Shown piece by piece: positions 1 to 7,682 of a stretch of DNA of 64,000 nt; positions within the stretch are counted from its first letter, which is position 1, and the number at the start of each line of letters is the position of its first letter. The translations under genes and the position numbers were made by a program. The notes under the pieces were generated by a model. The model saw only the letters and a list, made by a program, of their open reading frames with translations, searched no databases and had not been told where the DNA came from. The stretch is from the NCBI GenBank assembly GCA_001586195.1, contig CP014609.1:3555001-3619000 (forward strand). Direction: 5' to 3'. The DNA comes from Solibacillus silvestris (GTDB taxonomy: Bacteria; Bacillota; Bacilli; Bacillales_A; Planococcaceae).

Positions 1-196
1 TAACATCGTTGCTCCAACTTATACATTTCCTATAGAAGAAAATAAAATTCCTGAAGGTTCATTTGTAAGTATTCCTTTACATCGAGATAAGGAAGTTTCT
101 TTTGAAGGCATTAATGAATTTATAAAAGCGCATAAATTTGTATCAATTGAACAAAATATATTTGGCTATGAAATTTCTACAAAGCGTTTTCCTTGA
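1..196 (+). CDS. C-terminal fragment of an unidentified protein
   Basis: An open frame enters from the left edge (first complete codon at position 2) and ends at a TGA at 194-196, leaving 64 visible residues. It starts NIVAPTYTFP and ends TKRFP. The stretch around KIPEGSFVSIPLHRDK followed by a helix (INEFIKAHKF) and QNIFGYEIS loosely recalls the effector-binding (GyrI-like) domain at the end of MerR- or AraC-type regulators, but this is an impression from a short fragment. Codon use is AT-rich like the neighbours. It is followed after about 25 bases by a terminator shared with the convergent kbaA. Function cannot be assigned from what is visible. Confidence 0.6.
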   Translation, partial: NIVAPTYTFPIEENKIPEGSFVSIPLHRDKEVSFEGINEFIKAHKFVSIEQNIFGYEISTKRFP

Positions 197-220
197 TATA
201 AGGGAATCTACTATATAACT

Positions 221-269
221 AAAAAAGGGCTGCCACGAAATTTTTCATTTCTGTGATCGCCCTTTTTTT
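221..269. terminator. Bidirectional terminator between the partial gene and kbaA
   Basis: A run of A followed by GGGC at 225-230 pairs with GCCC and a run of T at 259-269; an inner imperfect arm extends the stem. It can end transcription from both sides, matching the convergent arrangement. The distal arm overlaps the kbaA stop codon. Confidence 0.7.
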
Positions 270-948
270 ATGCTTTTGCCGTTTTAGTAGCTTCTTTTCG
301 CGCTTTGCGACGCTCTTCCAATCTTTTTCGGTCTTCTTCTGATTGTGCGTTGTATTTTGGCAACATTAAAATTTGGTATGCATTAACGGCTACTAACGGG
401 AATAATAAGAGTGCGACGTACACATCAATATTATCCTGTCTCCCCATCAATGCGATGATCCATTCCAAAGATGTGATAACAATCATAAAAAACAATGTTG
501 AAATCAATACATGCGGCTTTTGCGTCATTTTGATTTTTTTTATTGCAGTCCATATAGCCGCGCCGACCAGCACTGCAAGTAAGAAGCCATAAATCAACCA
601 TTCACCTGCTGCACTTGCTCCTGGTGCAAAACGGAAAACAATAATATCCACAAGCACAATTATTATTAATAAAATCTGAATCCAATTCCAAAGTGTTAAT
701 GATCTAAATATATTGACCCCGACTTGATGTAATGTTAAATAAGCGAAAAAGCCTGCTTGTGCCATTACACTCATCGTCATCCCTAATACGACATTCCAAA
801 CTACTGCAGCAAGAAATTCTGAGATTTCTCCGTTCGCTAAGTATGGCTGGTAAAAGTCCCAACGAATAATTAACGAGGCAACTGCATTAACTAAACCACC
901 GATTACTAATGCCCAAAAAGCAAACTTCACCCAGTTTCGTATCGTCAC
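268..948 (-). CDS. kbaA: KinB-signalling pathway activator KbaA
   Basis: Integral membrane protein needed in B. subtilis for full activity of the sporulation kinase KinB, which feeds the Spo0A phosphorelay. About six hydrophobic segments are visible, with the family-like stretches RNWVKFAFWALVIGG near the N-terminus and QAGFFAYLTLHQVG in the middle, then a short Lys/Arg-rich tail. The frame is open back to a TTG at 993, but that codon has no ribosome binding site. A GTG at 948 is preceded seven bases upstream by GGGGGAA and begins at the same place as B. subtilis KbaA, so I chose it (226 residues). It is divergent from gerD, as in B. subtilis. The family assignment rests on sequence recall plus this conserved neighbourhood. 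Confidence 0.85.
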   Translation of the reverse strand: MTIRNWVKFAFWALVIGGLVNAVASLIIRWDFYQPYLANGEISEFLAAVVWNVVLGMTMSVMAQAGFFAYLTLHQVGVNIFRSLTLWNWIQILLIIIVLVDIIVFRFAPGASAAGEWLIYGFLLAVLVGAAIWTAIKKIKMTQKPHVLISTLFFMIVITSLEWIIALMGRQDNIDVYVALLLFPLVAVNAYQILMLPKYNAQSEEDRKRLEERRKARKEATKTAKA

Positions 949-1096
949 GAACAAATTCCCCCATTTTTTAATATATCTTGTATATTTTATCAATTTGATT
1001 TGAAAAAAGCGACCTCTCTTAAAAGATGTTACATATAATCAGTAAAATTGTGAACAATAAGCGAAAGCGCATAAATGAAGAAAGGACGTGAGAAAA

Positions 1097-1714
1097 GTGA
1101 AACGTTTAATCATATTAGCCTTTTCCCTCATTCTCCTTGCCGGTTGTAATGATGCCAAATCGACGACATTATCTTATGATGAAGTAAAGAAAATTATGGT
1201 CGATGCCATTCAGACAGAGGATGGGAAAAAAGCAATTCGCCAAATGTTTGAAGATAAGAATTTTCGGGAGTTGCTTATTTTAAATACCGAAGAAGTTAAA
1301 AAAGCGACTGAAGAGACAATGTTATCAAAAGATGCAATGGATTTTTGGATTAAAACATTCGAAGACCCGAAATTTAAAGAAACATTTGCAAAAAGTATGC
1401 AGGGTCAGCAGGAAGATTTAATGAAAAACCTACTGAATGACGCGAGTTACCAAGAATCTCTTACGTCTTTCTTCGGTCAGCCGGATATGCAAAAGCAGCT
1501 TGAAAGCATCATGAAAGGTGCTGTTATGCGAAAAGAGCTGGAGAAAATCGTAATGGAAACAATCGAAAATCCGCTTATGCAGACAAAATGGCAGGAGCTC
1601 ATTAAGAAAAGCGGTGAAGCTTCATCCGAGAAGGGTTCTGGTTCGGGGTCTGAATCCGGATCTGGCTCAGGGAAGGATAGCGGCGGCGGTAAAGACAGCG
1701 GTGGAGGCTCATAA
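1097..1714 (+). CDS. gerD: Spore germination lipoprotein GerD
   Basis: GerD is a lipoprotein of the spore inner membrane that clusters the nutrient germinant receptors and is needed for rapid germination. The N-terminus is a lipoprotein signal peptide (KRLIILAFSLILLAGC) with lipobox LAGC. The body is helical and charged, without further membrane segments. The last ~30 residues are almost only Gly, Ser, Lys, Glu and Asp. Two GTG codons are candidate starts. The first, at 1088, lies one base after AAAGGA and is too close; the second, at 1097, has about ten bases of spacing and starts the signal peptide cleanly, so I use 1097 (205 residues). It is convergent with salA and divergent from kbaA, the arrangement known in B. 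subtilis, where gerD is transcribed in the forespore by sigma-G. Confidence 0.88.
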   Translation: MKRLIILAFSLILLAGCNDAKSTTLSYDEVKKIMVDAIQTEDGKKAIRQMFEDKNFRELLILNTEEVKKATEETMLSKDAMDFWIKTFEDPKFKETFAKSMQGQQEDLMKNLLNDASYQESLTSFFGQPDMQKQLESIMKGAVMRKELEKIVMETIENPLMQTKWQELIKKSGEASSEKGSGSGSESGSGSGKDSGGGKDSGGGS

Positions 1715-1717
1715 AAA

Positions 1718-1758
1718 AAACAACCAGTCGTCTCATTGGGACAACTGGTTGTTTTTTT
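1718..1758. terminator. Bidirectional terminator between gerD and salA
   Basis: CAACCAGT at 1721-1728 pairs with ACTGGTTG at 1744-1751. The stem is flanked by A-runs on the left and a run of seven T on the right, so it works for gerD (+) and for salA (-). It starts directly after the gerD stop codon. Confidence 0.9.
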
Positions 1759-1759
1759 G

Positions 1760-2815
1760 TTATTTATTTAATTCTGAAATAATTTCTTCAGCAATTTGTA
1801 AATAGATTTTACCTGTTGGATGCGATTCTGCATATACAGAAGGTGCGAAGTCTTCCTCTGTCCAATCTGGTTGTCCTAACGGAATTTGACCAAGTAATTT
1901 TGTGCGCAGTTCATCAGCTAGCTTCGGACCGCCGCCTTGACCAAATACGAATTCTTTTTCGCCTGATTTGCTTTCATACCAAGCCATATTCTCAATAACA
2001 CCTAGGATTTCATGATTTGTTTGTAATGCCATCGCACCTGCACGGGCTGCTACGAAAGCGGCTGTCGGATGAGGTGTTGTCACAACAATCTCTTTTGAAG
2101 ATGGCAGCATTTGGTGAATATCCAGTGCTACGTCTCCCGTTCCTGGTGGTAAATCCAATAGTAGATAGTCTAAATCGCCCCACTCGACATCACGGAAGAA
2201 CTGGTCCAATACTTTACCAAGCATCGGTCCGCGCCAAACGATTGGTGCATTGTTTTCAACAAAGAATCCCATTGAGATAACTTTTACACCAAGACGTTCC
2301 ACCGGGTAAATACGGTCATCTTTTACGACCGGCATTTCTGTTACACCCATCATGTCCGGTACAGAGAAACCATAAATATCAGCATCGATTAAACCGACTT
2401 TTTTGCCTAGGCGTGCTAGTGCAACTGCCATATTTACAGATACCGTCGATTTCCCTACTCCACCTTTACCTGAGGCAATTGAAATAAATTGTACGCTTGA
2501 TAAAGGCGATAAAATATCTTGTGCTTCTGCTTCGGTCGCTTGTCCACGGAATGATTGCAGTACTTCTGCCGGTAGCTCTTCAAAACGAATCCCAACGGAA
2601 GCCGCGCCATTTTCTTTTAACACTTCAACAATTTTCATTTGAAGTGTCATTTGTTCAGGCGTATTAGTTTTTGCAATTGCAATACGAACACTAACATGCG
2701 CTTTTTCTGCTTTAATCGAAACGTTTGTTACACCTTTTGTTTCTGCTAGTGATTTATGTAAAAACGGATCTTGTAGTTCTCCTAATAGTTCTCGGACTTG
2801 TTCCTCATTTAACAT
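1760..2815 (-). CDS. salA: Mrp/NBP35-family ATPase SalA
   Basis: P-loop ATPase of the Mrp/NBP35 family. In B. subtilis SalA represses scoC and so raises exoprotease expression. The N-terminal ~90 residues form the MIP18-like (DUF59) domain. The ATPase domain begins with the deviant Walker A GKGGVGKST and continues with LIDADIYG (switch I) and LLLDLPPGTGD (Walker B). The protein has no cysteine at all. The region where Fe-S carrier members have CxxC reads ENMAWYESKSGE here, which fits a SalA regulator and not an Fe-S scaffold. The frame opens at a GTG at 2824, but that codon lies inside the ribosome binding site AGGGGAG. The ATG at 2815, eight bases further on, is the likely start (351 residues). 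cwlD lies just upstream on the same strand. Confidence 0.9.
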   Translation of the reverse strand: MLNEEQVRELLGELQDPFLHKSLAETKGVTNVSIKAEKAHVSVRIAIAKTNTPEQMTLQMKIVEVLKENGAASVGIRFEELPAEVLQSFRGQATEAEAQDILSPLSSVQFISIASGKGGVGKSTVSVNMAVALARLGKKVGLIDADIYGFSVPDMMGVTEMPVVKDDRIYPVERLGVKVISMGFFVENNAPIVWRGPMLGKVLDQFFRDVEWGDLDYLLLDLPPGTGDVALDIHQMLPSSKEIVVTTPHPTAAFVAARAGAMALQTNHEILGVIENMAWYESKSGEKEFVFGQGGGPKLADELRTKLLGQIPLGQPDWTEEDFAPSVYAESHPTGKIYLQIAEEIISELNK

Positions 2816-2888
2816 ATCAAACACTCCCCTGAATGAAATTACATTTGTTAGTATATCATAATCGATTCGTATTGTTATTACATGTTGC

Positions 2889-3602
2889 CTACTCGTATTT
2901 TACATGAATAAAGTTTTCAATTCCGCGTGCAATCGCAAATGCCATTTTTTCCTGATAGCTGTCATTTGCCAGTAAATCACGCTCTTCCTCATTACTTAAA
3001 AATCCTGTTTCTACTAATACAGCCGGTTTTTCAATTTTCTTTAATAAATAAACATTTTTAATCGACAGTGCTTCGCGGTCCGTATTTTCCATCGTCTCTC
3101 GAATTGATTGTTGTACAGCCTGTGCGAGTGCCTGGCTTTTCTCGTGTCCAGTGTGATGGTAAAACACTTGCGCCCCTCGCCATTTACTATTTGGGATTGC
3201 ATTTGCGTGAATCGTAACGAATAGATCCGGTTCATGTGAGTCCACTAACGTTTCACGTAAAAAAATGTCCTGCTTTTTACGCTCACGAAGTGTTGGAAAT
3301 GTTTCACTTGGTGCATGTTCACTTAATACATCTCCATCCGTTGAACGTGTTAATACTACTTCCGCACCTAAACGTGTTAATTGACGAGCTACTTTTTTTG
3401 TAATTGCCAGTGTCACGTCTTTTTCAATTACCTCTCCATTTGAAGCACCACCATCAATTCCTCCATGACCAGCATCTAACACAATTTTTACCCCACCTAA
3501 TGGCTCGGGTAAAAAAAATCGCCGGTCGGATGCGTTCGTTTCATATACAACGACAAGCATCGAACAAAAAATTACGAATATGAGTGCAAGCCAACGTTTC
3601 AA
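2889..3602 (-). CDS. cwlD: Germination-specific N-acetylmuramoyl-L-alanine amidase CwlD
   Basis: Amidase_3 family zinc enzyme that cleaves the stem peptide from muramic acid during spore cortex synthesis, making the muramic-delta-lactam that cortex-lytic enzymes recognise. A hydrophobic N-terminal signal anchor is followed by the catalytic domain: LDAGHGGIDGG (first zinc His), the Glu of VIEKDVTLA, TIHANAI (second zinc His) and AVLVETGFLSN (catalytic Glu). Length is about 237 residues, as usual. The start is uncertain: a GTG at 3611 lies only two bases from AAAAAGGA, while a TTG at 3602 has better spacing and directly precedes the signal anchor. The ribosome binding site sits in the 3' arm of the terminator of the preceding exporter gene. 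salA follows 73 bases downstream. Confidence 0.88.
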   Translation of the reverse strand: MKRWLALIFVIFCSMLVVVYETNASDRRFFLPEPLGGVKIVLDAGHGGIDGGASNGEVIEKDVTLAITKKVARQLTRLGAEVVLTRSTDGDVLSEHAPSETFPTLRERKKQDIFLRETLVDSHEPDLFVTIHANAIPNSKWRGAQVFYHHTGHEKSQALAQAVQQSIRETMENTDREALSIKNVYLLKKIEKPAVLVETGFLSNEEERDLLANDSYQEKMAFAIARGIENFIHVKYE

Positions 3603-3604
3603 AA

Positions 3605-3644
3605 AAAACACCGTCCTTTTTGCCTACTATACGCAAAAGGACGG
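3605..3644 (-). terminator. Terminator of the exporter operon, overlapping the cwlD start
   Basis: CCGTCCTTTTGC (3644-3633) pairs with GCAAAAAGGACGG (3623-3611) on the minus strand and is followed by TGTTTTTTTT. The T-run and the right arm contain the cwlD ribosome binding site and its upstream candidate start codon. Confidence 0.8.
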
Positions 3645-3660
3645 CGGAATATTCACCTTA

Positions 3661-5469
3661 TCATTGAGACTGGAGCTGACGTTGTAATGTTGCATAAAAA
3701 CCTTGTTCCTTCATTAAAGAATCATGATTTCCTTGTTCTAAAATTTGACCGTCCTTAATGACGAGGATCTGATCCGCATTTTCAATTGTTTTAAGACGGT
3801 GTGCAATGACAAAGCTTGTTCGCCCTTCCATCAAATTGTTCAAGCCTTTCTGAATATGCACTTCTGTCATCGTATCAACACTTGAAGTTGCTTCATCTAA
3901 AATTAAGATATCGGGATCCTCTAGAATTGCACGGGCAATCGCTATAAGCTGACGCTGCCCCTGACTTAAATTTAAGCCTCCGCTTGTCAGTACAGTATCA
4001 TACTGTTCAGGCAAATACTTTATAAAATTATGTGCATATGCAATTTTTGCTGCTTGTTCAACTTCATCATCTGTTGCATGGAGCTTACCGAAACGGATAT
4101 TTTCTCGCACCGTTCCTGAAAACAAATACGTATCCTGCAGAACGACCCCGACATGGTCGCGCACATTCGTCATTTTGTAATGTTCAATTGGTTCGCCGTC
4201 CAATAAAATCCGGCCACCTGTCGCATCATAAAATCGTGTTAGCAGCTGAATGATTGTCGTCTTCCCGGAACCAGTAGGGCCAACAATGGCAACTGTCTCT
4301 CCTGCCTTTGCTTCAAAATCAATTCCGTGTAATACAGGCTTGCCCGTTTCATATGCAAATTGAACATTTTCGAACTTTACATCACCACTGAACTGTTCTT
4401 TCTCTTTTGCATTTTCAATGTCCGCTACTTCTTTTGTTTCATCTAACACTTCAAAAACACGTTCGGAACCCGCAATGGCCGATTGGAACGTATTGAGCAG
4501 GTTCGATAGCTGGTTGATCGGCCGGAAAAACTGTCGGGTGTACGTAACGAATGATGCGATTACACCGATTGTCAGTCCGCTTGTTACAGCCATGATTGCA
4601 CCTGCACCTATTACAAGGCTTAAACCTAAGTTGTTCATAAAGTTATTGATTGGACCCATGAAGCCAGAGATAATATCGGCTCGCATCGCTGAACCGCGCA
4701 ATCGCTCATTGGCTTCTTTGAACTCAGCAAGCGTTGATTTTTCCTGACCGAAAAGCGTAATAATATCCGCGTTCGAAATGGTTTCTTCAATATAACCATT
4801 TAAATTGCCCAGATCCCGTTGACGTGCCTTGTAGTTCACGCTGCTTCGTTTAATAATCTGCTTTGTCGCATAAACGATGAGTGGAATAATAATGAGCGTT
4901 ACTAGTGCTAATCGCCAATCTAAATAAAAGAGTGCAAAGGCCGTCCCGACAATCGTTAAAAAACTTGAAACAATTTGTATGACACTTTGGGACAATGCCG
5001 CATTTAAATTTTCGATATCATTGGTCATCCGGCTCATTAAATCGCCCTGCTGTTTTTTATCGTAAAATGCGAGCGGCAGTGACTGGTACTGCTCAAACAG
5101 GTGTTGACGCAACCGGCGAATGGTCTTCTGTGAAACACGAATCATGACAAATGTTTGAAGCCAAGTGAGTACGGACGATGCGATATAGACCCCTGCCAAA
5201 ATAAGTGCCATGCGAATCGCCCCCGGCACATCGAGCTTCACAATATAATCATCAATCGTTTTCCCGATTAGAAATGGACCGACTAAACTTAACAGTGTAC
5301 TAATAATAACGAAAATGACGACACTGATCAGCTCTACCTTTTGAACACGTAAATAGCTCCAAATCCGAAGCAGTGTTTCCTTTTGATTTTTTGGCTTCAC
5401 AACTGGACCTGTAAAGCGCCCACCTGGATGCCTCATAGGTACAGGCGGTTCCCCTTGTTGTTTATTCAC
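3661..5469 (-). CDS. ABC exporter subunit with canonical ATPase site (YfiC-like)
   Basis: Half-transporter of 602 residues: six membrane segments (about residues 45-330) then a nucleotide-binding domain. Motifs are Walker A GPTGSGKTT, Q-loop VVLQDTYLF, Walker B DILILDEATSSVD with the catalytic Glu, and switch His in VIAHRL. The signature motif is altered, LSQGQ in place of LSGGQ. Length and pairing match the B. subtilis YfiB/YfiC and BmrC/BmrD heterodimeric multidrug exporters, in which one subunit keeps the working ATPase site. It begins with GTG, preceded by AGGGGTGA, and overlaps the end of the partner gene by 8 bases, so the two are translationally coupled. The substrate cannot be told from sequence; drug or lipid-like export is the family norm. 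Confidence 0.85.
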   Translation of the reverse strand: MNKQQGEPPVPMRHPGGRFTGPVVKPKNQKETLLRIWSYLRVQKVELISVVIFVIISTLLSLVGPFLIGKTIDDYIVKLDVPGAIRMALILAGVYIASSVLTWLQTFVMIRVSQKTIRRLRQHLFEQYQSLPLAFYDKKQQGDLMSRMTNDIENLNAALSQSVIQIVSSFLTIVGTAFALFYLDWRLALVTLIIIPLIVYATKQIIKRSSVNYKARQRDLGNLNGYIEETISNADIITLFGQEKSTLAEFKEANERLRGSAMRADIISGFMGPINNFMNNLGLSLVIGAGAIMAVTSGLTIGVIASFVTYTRQFFRPINQLSNLLNTFQSAIAGSERVFEVLDETKEVADIENAKEKEQFSGDVKFENVQFAYETGKPVLHGIDFEAKAGETVAIVGPTGSGKTTIIQLLTRFYDATGGRILLDGEPIEHYKMTNVRDHVGVVLQDTYLFSGTVRENIRFGKLHATDDEVEQAAKIAYAHNFIKYLPEQYDTVLTSGGLNLSQGQRQLIAIARAILEDPDILILDEATSSVDTMTEVHIQKGLNNLMEGRTSFVIAHRLKTIENADQILVIKDGQILEQGNHDSLMKEQGFYATLQRQLQSQ

Positions 5470-7201
5470 TTAAGGTCACCCCTTTTTCTGCCTGTGTTTT
5501 TGCCATTTCTTGATACAATATACTTTCCTGCAATAGTTGCTCATGTGTTCCTTGTGCAGCAATTTTCCCGTCGTCCATTACAAGTATTTGATCAGCATGA
5601 CGAATAGAAGAGATTTTAGACGAAACAATCACTTTTGTAGCATCACTGAACTGTTCTTCAATCGCCCGTTGAATTGTTTTTTCAGAAATACTGTCAACCG
5701 CACTTGTCACATCATCCAAAATTAAAATACTCGGTTTCCGGATAAAGGATCTCGCCATTGCCAAACGCTGCTTTTGCCCACCGGACAAGTTTGTCGCCCC
5801 TTGTGTGAGCAAATGTTCTGTCCCTGCATCCAGTTTGTCGACAAATTCCTTTGCGTTTGCCGACTGTAATGCCTGTACAATGTCCTCTGACGTTGCATCG
5901 GATTTACCGTAGCGCAAGTTGTCGGCAATCGTTTTTGAGAACAATGTCGCTTTTTGCGGGGAAAAACCGATTGACTGGCGTAAATGTTCCAATGAATAGC
6001 TGCCAATTGGCACTCCGTCTATTTTTACGCTGCCACTGTCAGGATCAAACAGGCGTGGAATCATTTTAACTAATGTCGATTTCCCGCTTCCTGTCATTCC
6101 GATAATGCCGACTGTTTCTCCCGCATTCACGTGGAAGCTAATATTTTTCAATACGGATTCTGTTTCTTTTAAATAGGAGAAGCTTACATTTTCGAAACTA
6201 ATACTTCCCTGAATTTGTTTTATCTCTGGTTTTAAAGGGCTCGTTAAATCTGTATTCTCTTCCAGCACTTCTACAATTCGCCCCGCGCTTGGTATTGCAC
6301 GTGCCAACTGTACAAGTACCATTGATGAACTCATCAGCCCCTGCATTACCATCATTAAATAGTTGATAAAGGCAAGAATAACCCCTACTTGCAACGTGTT
6401 GTTATCCACTTTGATCGCACCCATCCAAAGTGCTGCTACAATACCTAAGTTCACGACAAACATCGTAAGGGGTGCCAGTACGCCTATAATTTGATCGGCT
6501 GCCATACTGCGTTTCATCAGCTGTGTATTCACTTCGGTAAACTGTTCAATTTGGTGATTTTTCCTGTTGTATGCCTTAATGACACGAATACCTGCCAAGT
6601 TTTCCTGAACTTTTGTGTTTACCATATCGACAACCTTCTGCACTTTATGAAAAAGCTTTCCTGAAAGTGCCGTAAAATAATACATGCAAAATGCCAAAAT
6701 CGGAACCACGACCAATAAAATCGGAAATAGCTCTCGCGCTGTAATAAAGACAATGACAATGGCCCCGATAAACATCATTGGTCCACGGACAAATACTTTC
6801 AGTAACATCGTCAATGCCCGCTGTAGCATTTCCATATCACTCGTTAAATTTGTAACAAGCTTTCCGAGCGTAAATTTATCTTTACTGCTATTTGAAAAAT
6901 ATGTAATCGTTTCATATAAATCTTGCCGTAGATCGGTTGAAAAGTTTACGGCCGTCCGCGATGCATAAATGGAACACCCTATCCCGCCAATTAGACCGAT
7001 TACGGATGTCGCTATCATTAAGCCAAACATTTTCACAATATATGACGTATCAGTTTGAGCGATCCCATCATCAATAATATGCTGTAATATTGTAGGTTGC
7101 AGCAAATCCATACTTACCTCAATAACCATCATTACAGGAGCGATGATCGCAAATAATATATATGGCTTAATATATTTTGAGAGTTTCCATACTGCTTGCA
7201 T
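5462..7201 (-). CDS. ABC exporter subunit with degenerate ATPase site (YfiB-like)
   Basis: Half-transporter of 579 residues: six membrane segments (about residues 15-300) then a nucleotide-binding domain. Walker A is GMTGSGKST and the signature is canonical LSGGQKQR. The Walker B ends LILDDVTSAVD, so the catalytic Glu is Asp, and the switch His of the usual IAHRL is replaced (VSSKI). Its Walker motifs would therefore pair with the altered LSQGQ of the downstream subunit to form the non-hydrolytic site, while its own LSGGQ completes the working site. That complementarity is strong evidence that the two genes encode one heterodimer. It starts with ATG after AAGGAAGTG and lies 32 bases downstream of a small orphan gene on the same strand. 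Confidence 0.86.
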   Translation of the reverse strand: MQAVWKLSKYIKPYILFAIIAPVMMVIEVSMDLLQPTILQHIIDDGIAQTDTSYIVKMFGLMIATSVIGLIGGIGCSIYASRTAVNFSTDLRQDLYETITYFSNSSKDKFTLGKLVTNLTSDMEMLQRALTMLLKVFVRGPMMFIGAIVIVFITARELFPILLVVVPILAFCMYYFTALSGKLFHKVQKVVDMVNTKVQENLAGIRVIKAYNRKNHQIEQFTEVNTQLMKRSMAADQIIGVLAPLTMFVVNLGIVAALWMGAIKVDNNTLQVGVILAFINYLMMVMQGLMSSSMVLVQLARAIPSAGRIVEVLEENTDLTSPLKPEIKQIQGSISFENVSFSYLKETESVLKNISFHVNAGETVGIIGMTGSGKSTLVKMIPRLFDPDSGSVKIDGVPIGSYSLEHLRQSIGFSPQKATLFSKTIADNLRYGKSDATSEDIVQALQSANAKEFVDKLDAGTEHLLTQGATNLSGGQKQRLAMARSFIRKPSILILDDVTSAVDSISEKTIQRAIEEQFSDATKVIVSSKISSIRHADQILVMDDGKIAAQGTHEQLLQESILYQEMAKTQAEKGVTLSE

Positions 7202-7233
7202 TAAACAAGTTCACTTCCTTATGTTGTGAAAAA

Positions 7234-7518
7234 TTATTCCTCTTCTGTTGCTTGTGCTTCTTCCAACAATTCATTCAGCTGAAACAAGCCGACAAAATCA
7301 TTCATAATTGCTTCAGTTGCTTTCAATTCCCCTGCAATAACAGGATGAATTGATTTCAATTCTGAAGACTCCAGTTGTTGTTTCAATGTTGAGCGCTTCA
7401 TTTCGAGTTGACGGTAAAACTCCAATGCACGCCCGCGCCGGAATGTTTGTGCACCCTTAGAACGGCGACTACCGTGTTCTCCTTCGCCTCGATGTCTCCC
7501 TCTGGTTTCAGACCTCAT
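7234..7518 (-). CDS. Small uncharacterised protein upstream of the exporter genes
   Basis: I do not recognise a family for this 94-residue protein. The first ~30 residues are rich in Arg, Gly and Ser (RSETRGRHRGEGEHGSRRS), and the rest looks helical and amphipathic (ALEFYRQLEMKRSTLKQQLE, then ELKATEAIMNDFVGLFQL) with an acidic end. There is no Cys, no signal peptide and no membrane segment. The gene has a good ribosome binding site (GGATGGGG). It is the first gene of a probable three-gene unit with the exporter pair and lies just downstream of a perfect dyad. A role as regulator or accessory of the exporter is a guess from position only. Confidence 0.7.
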   Translation of the reverse strand: MRSETRGRHRGEGEHGSRRSKGAQTFRRGRALEFYRQLEMKRSTLKQQLESSELKSIHPVIAGELKATEAIMNDFVGLFQLNELLEEAQATEEE

Positions 7519-7547
7519 ATTTTTAACCCCATCCTTTTTGAATACTA

Positions 7548-7567
7548 TTGTATACTAATGTATACAA
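7548..7567. promoter_or_regulatory. Perfect dyad, probable repressor operator
   Basis: TTGTATAC and GTATACAA form a perfect 8-bp inverted repeat with the 4-base spacer TAAT. It lies 30 bases upstream of the 94-residue exporter-operon gene and about 115 bases upstream of the divergent hydrolase gene. Short dyads of this form are bound by GntR- and MarR-type repressors in Firmicutes; no such regulator lies next to it. Confidence 0.6.
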
Positions 7568-7682
7568 AAATACTACTACTGCTAAAGTATTTAGGGAGAG
7601 TAATTTATTCAAATCCTTTTATTTTGTTTGTTCATTAAAAATCGTTACTATAAAAAAAACAGATTCATTAAAGGAGTACATC

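Noticed and set aside
305-592. 95-codon plus-strand frame
   Set aside because: Antisense shadow of kbaA; no ribosome binding site and no recognisable protein.
1614-1805. 63-codon plus-strand frame over the end of gerD
   Set aside because: Lies in another frame of the Gly/Ser tail and runs through the terminator.
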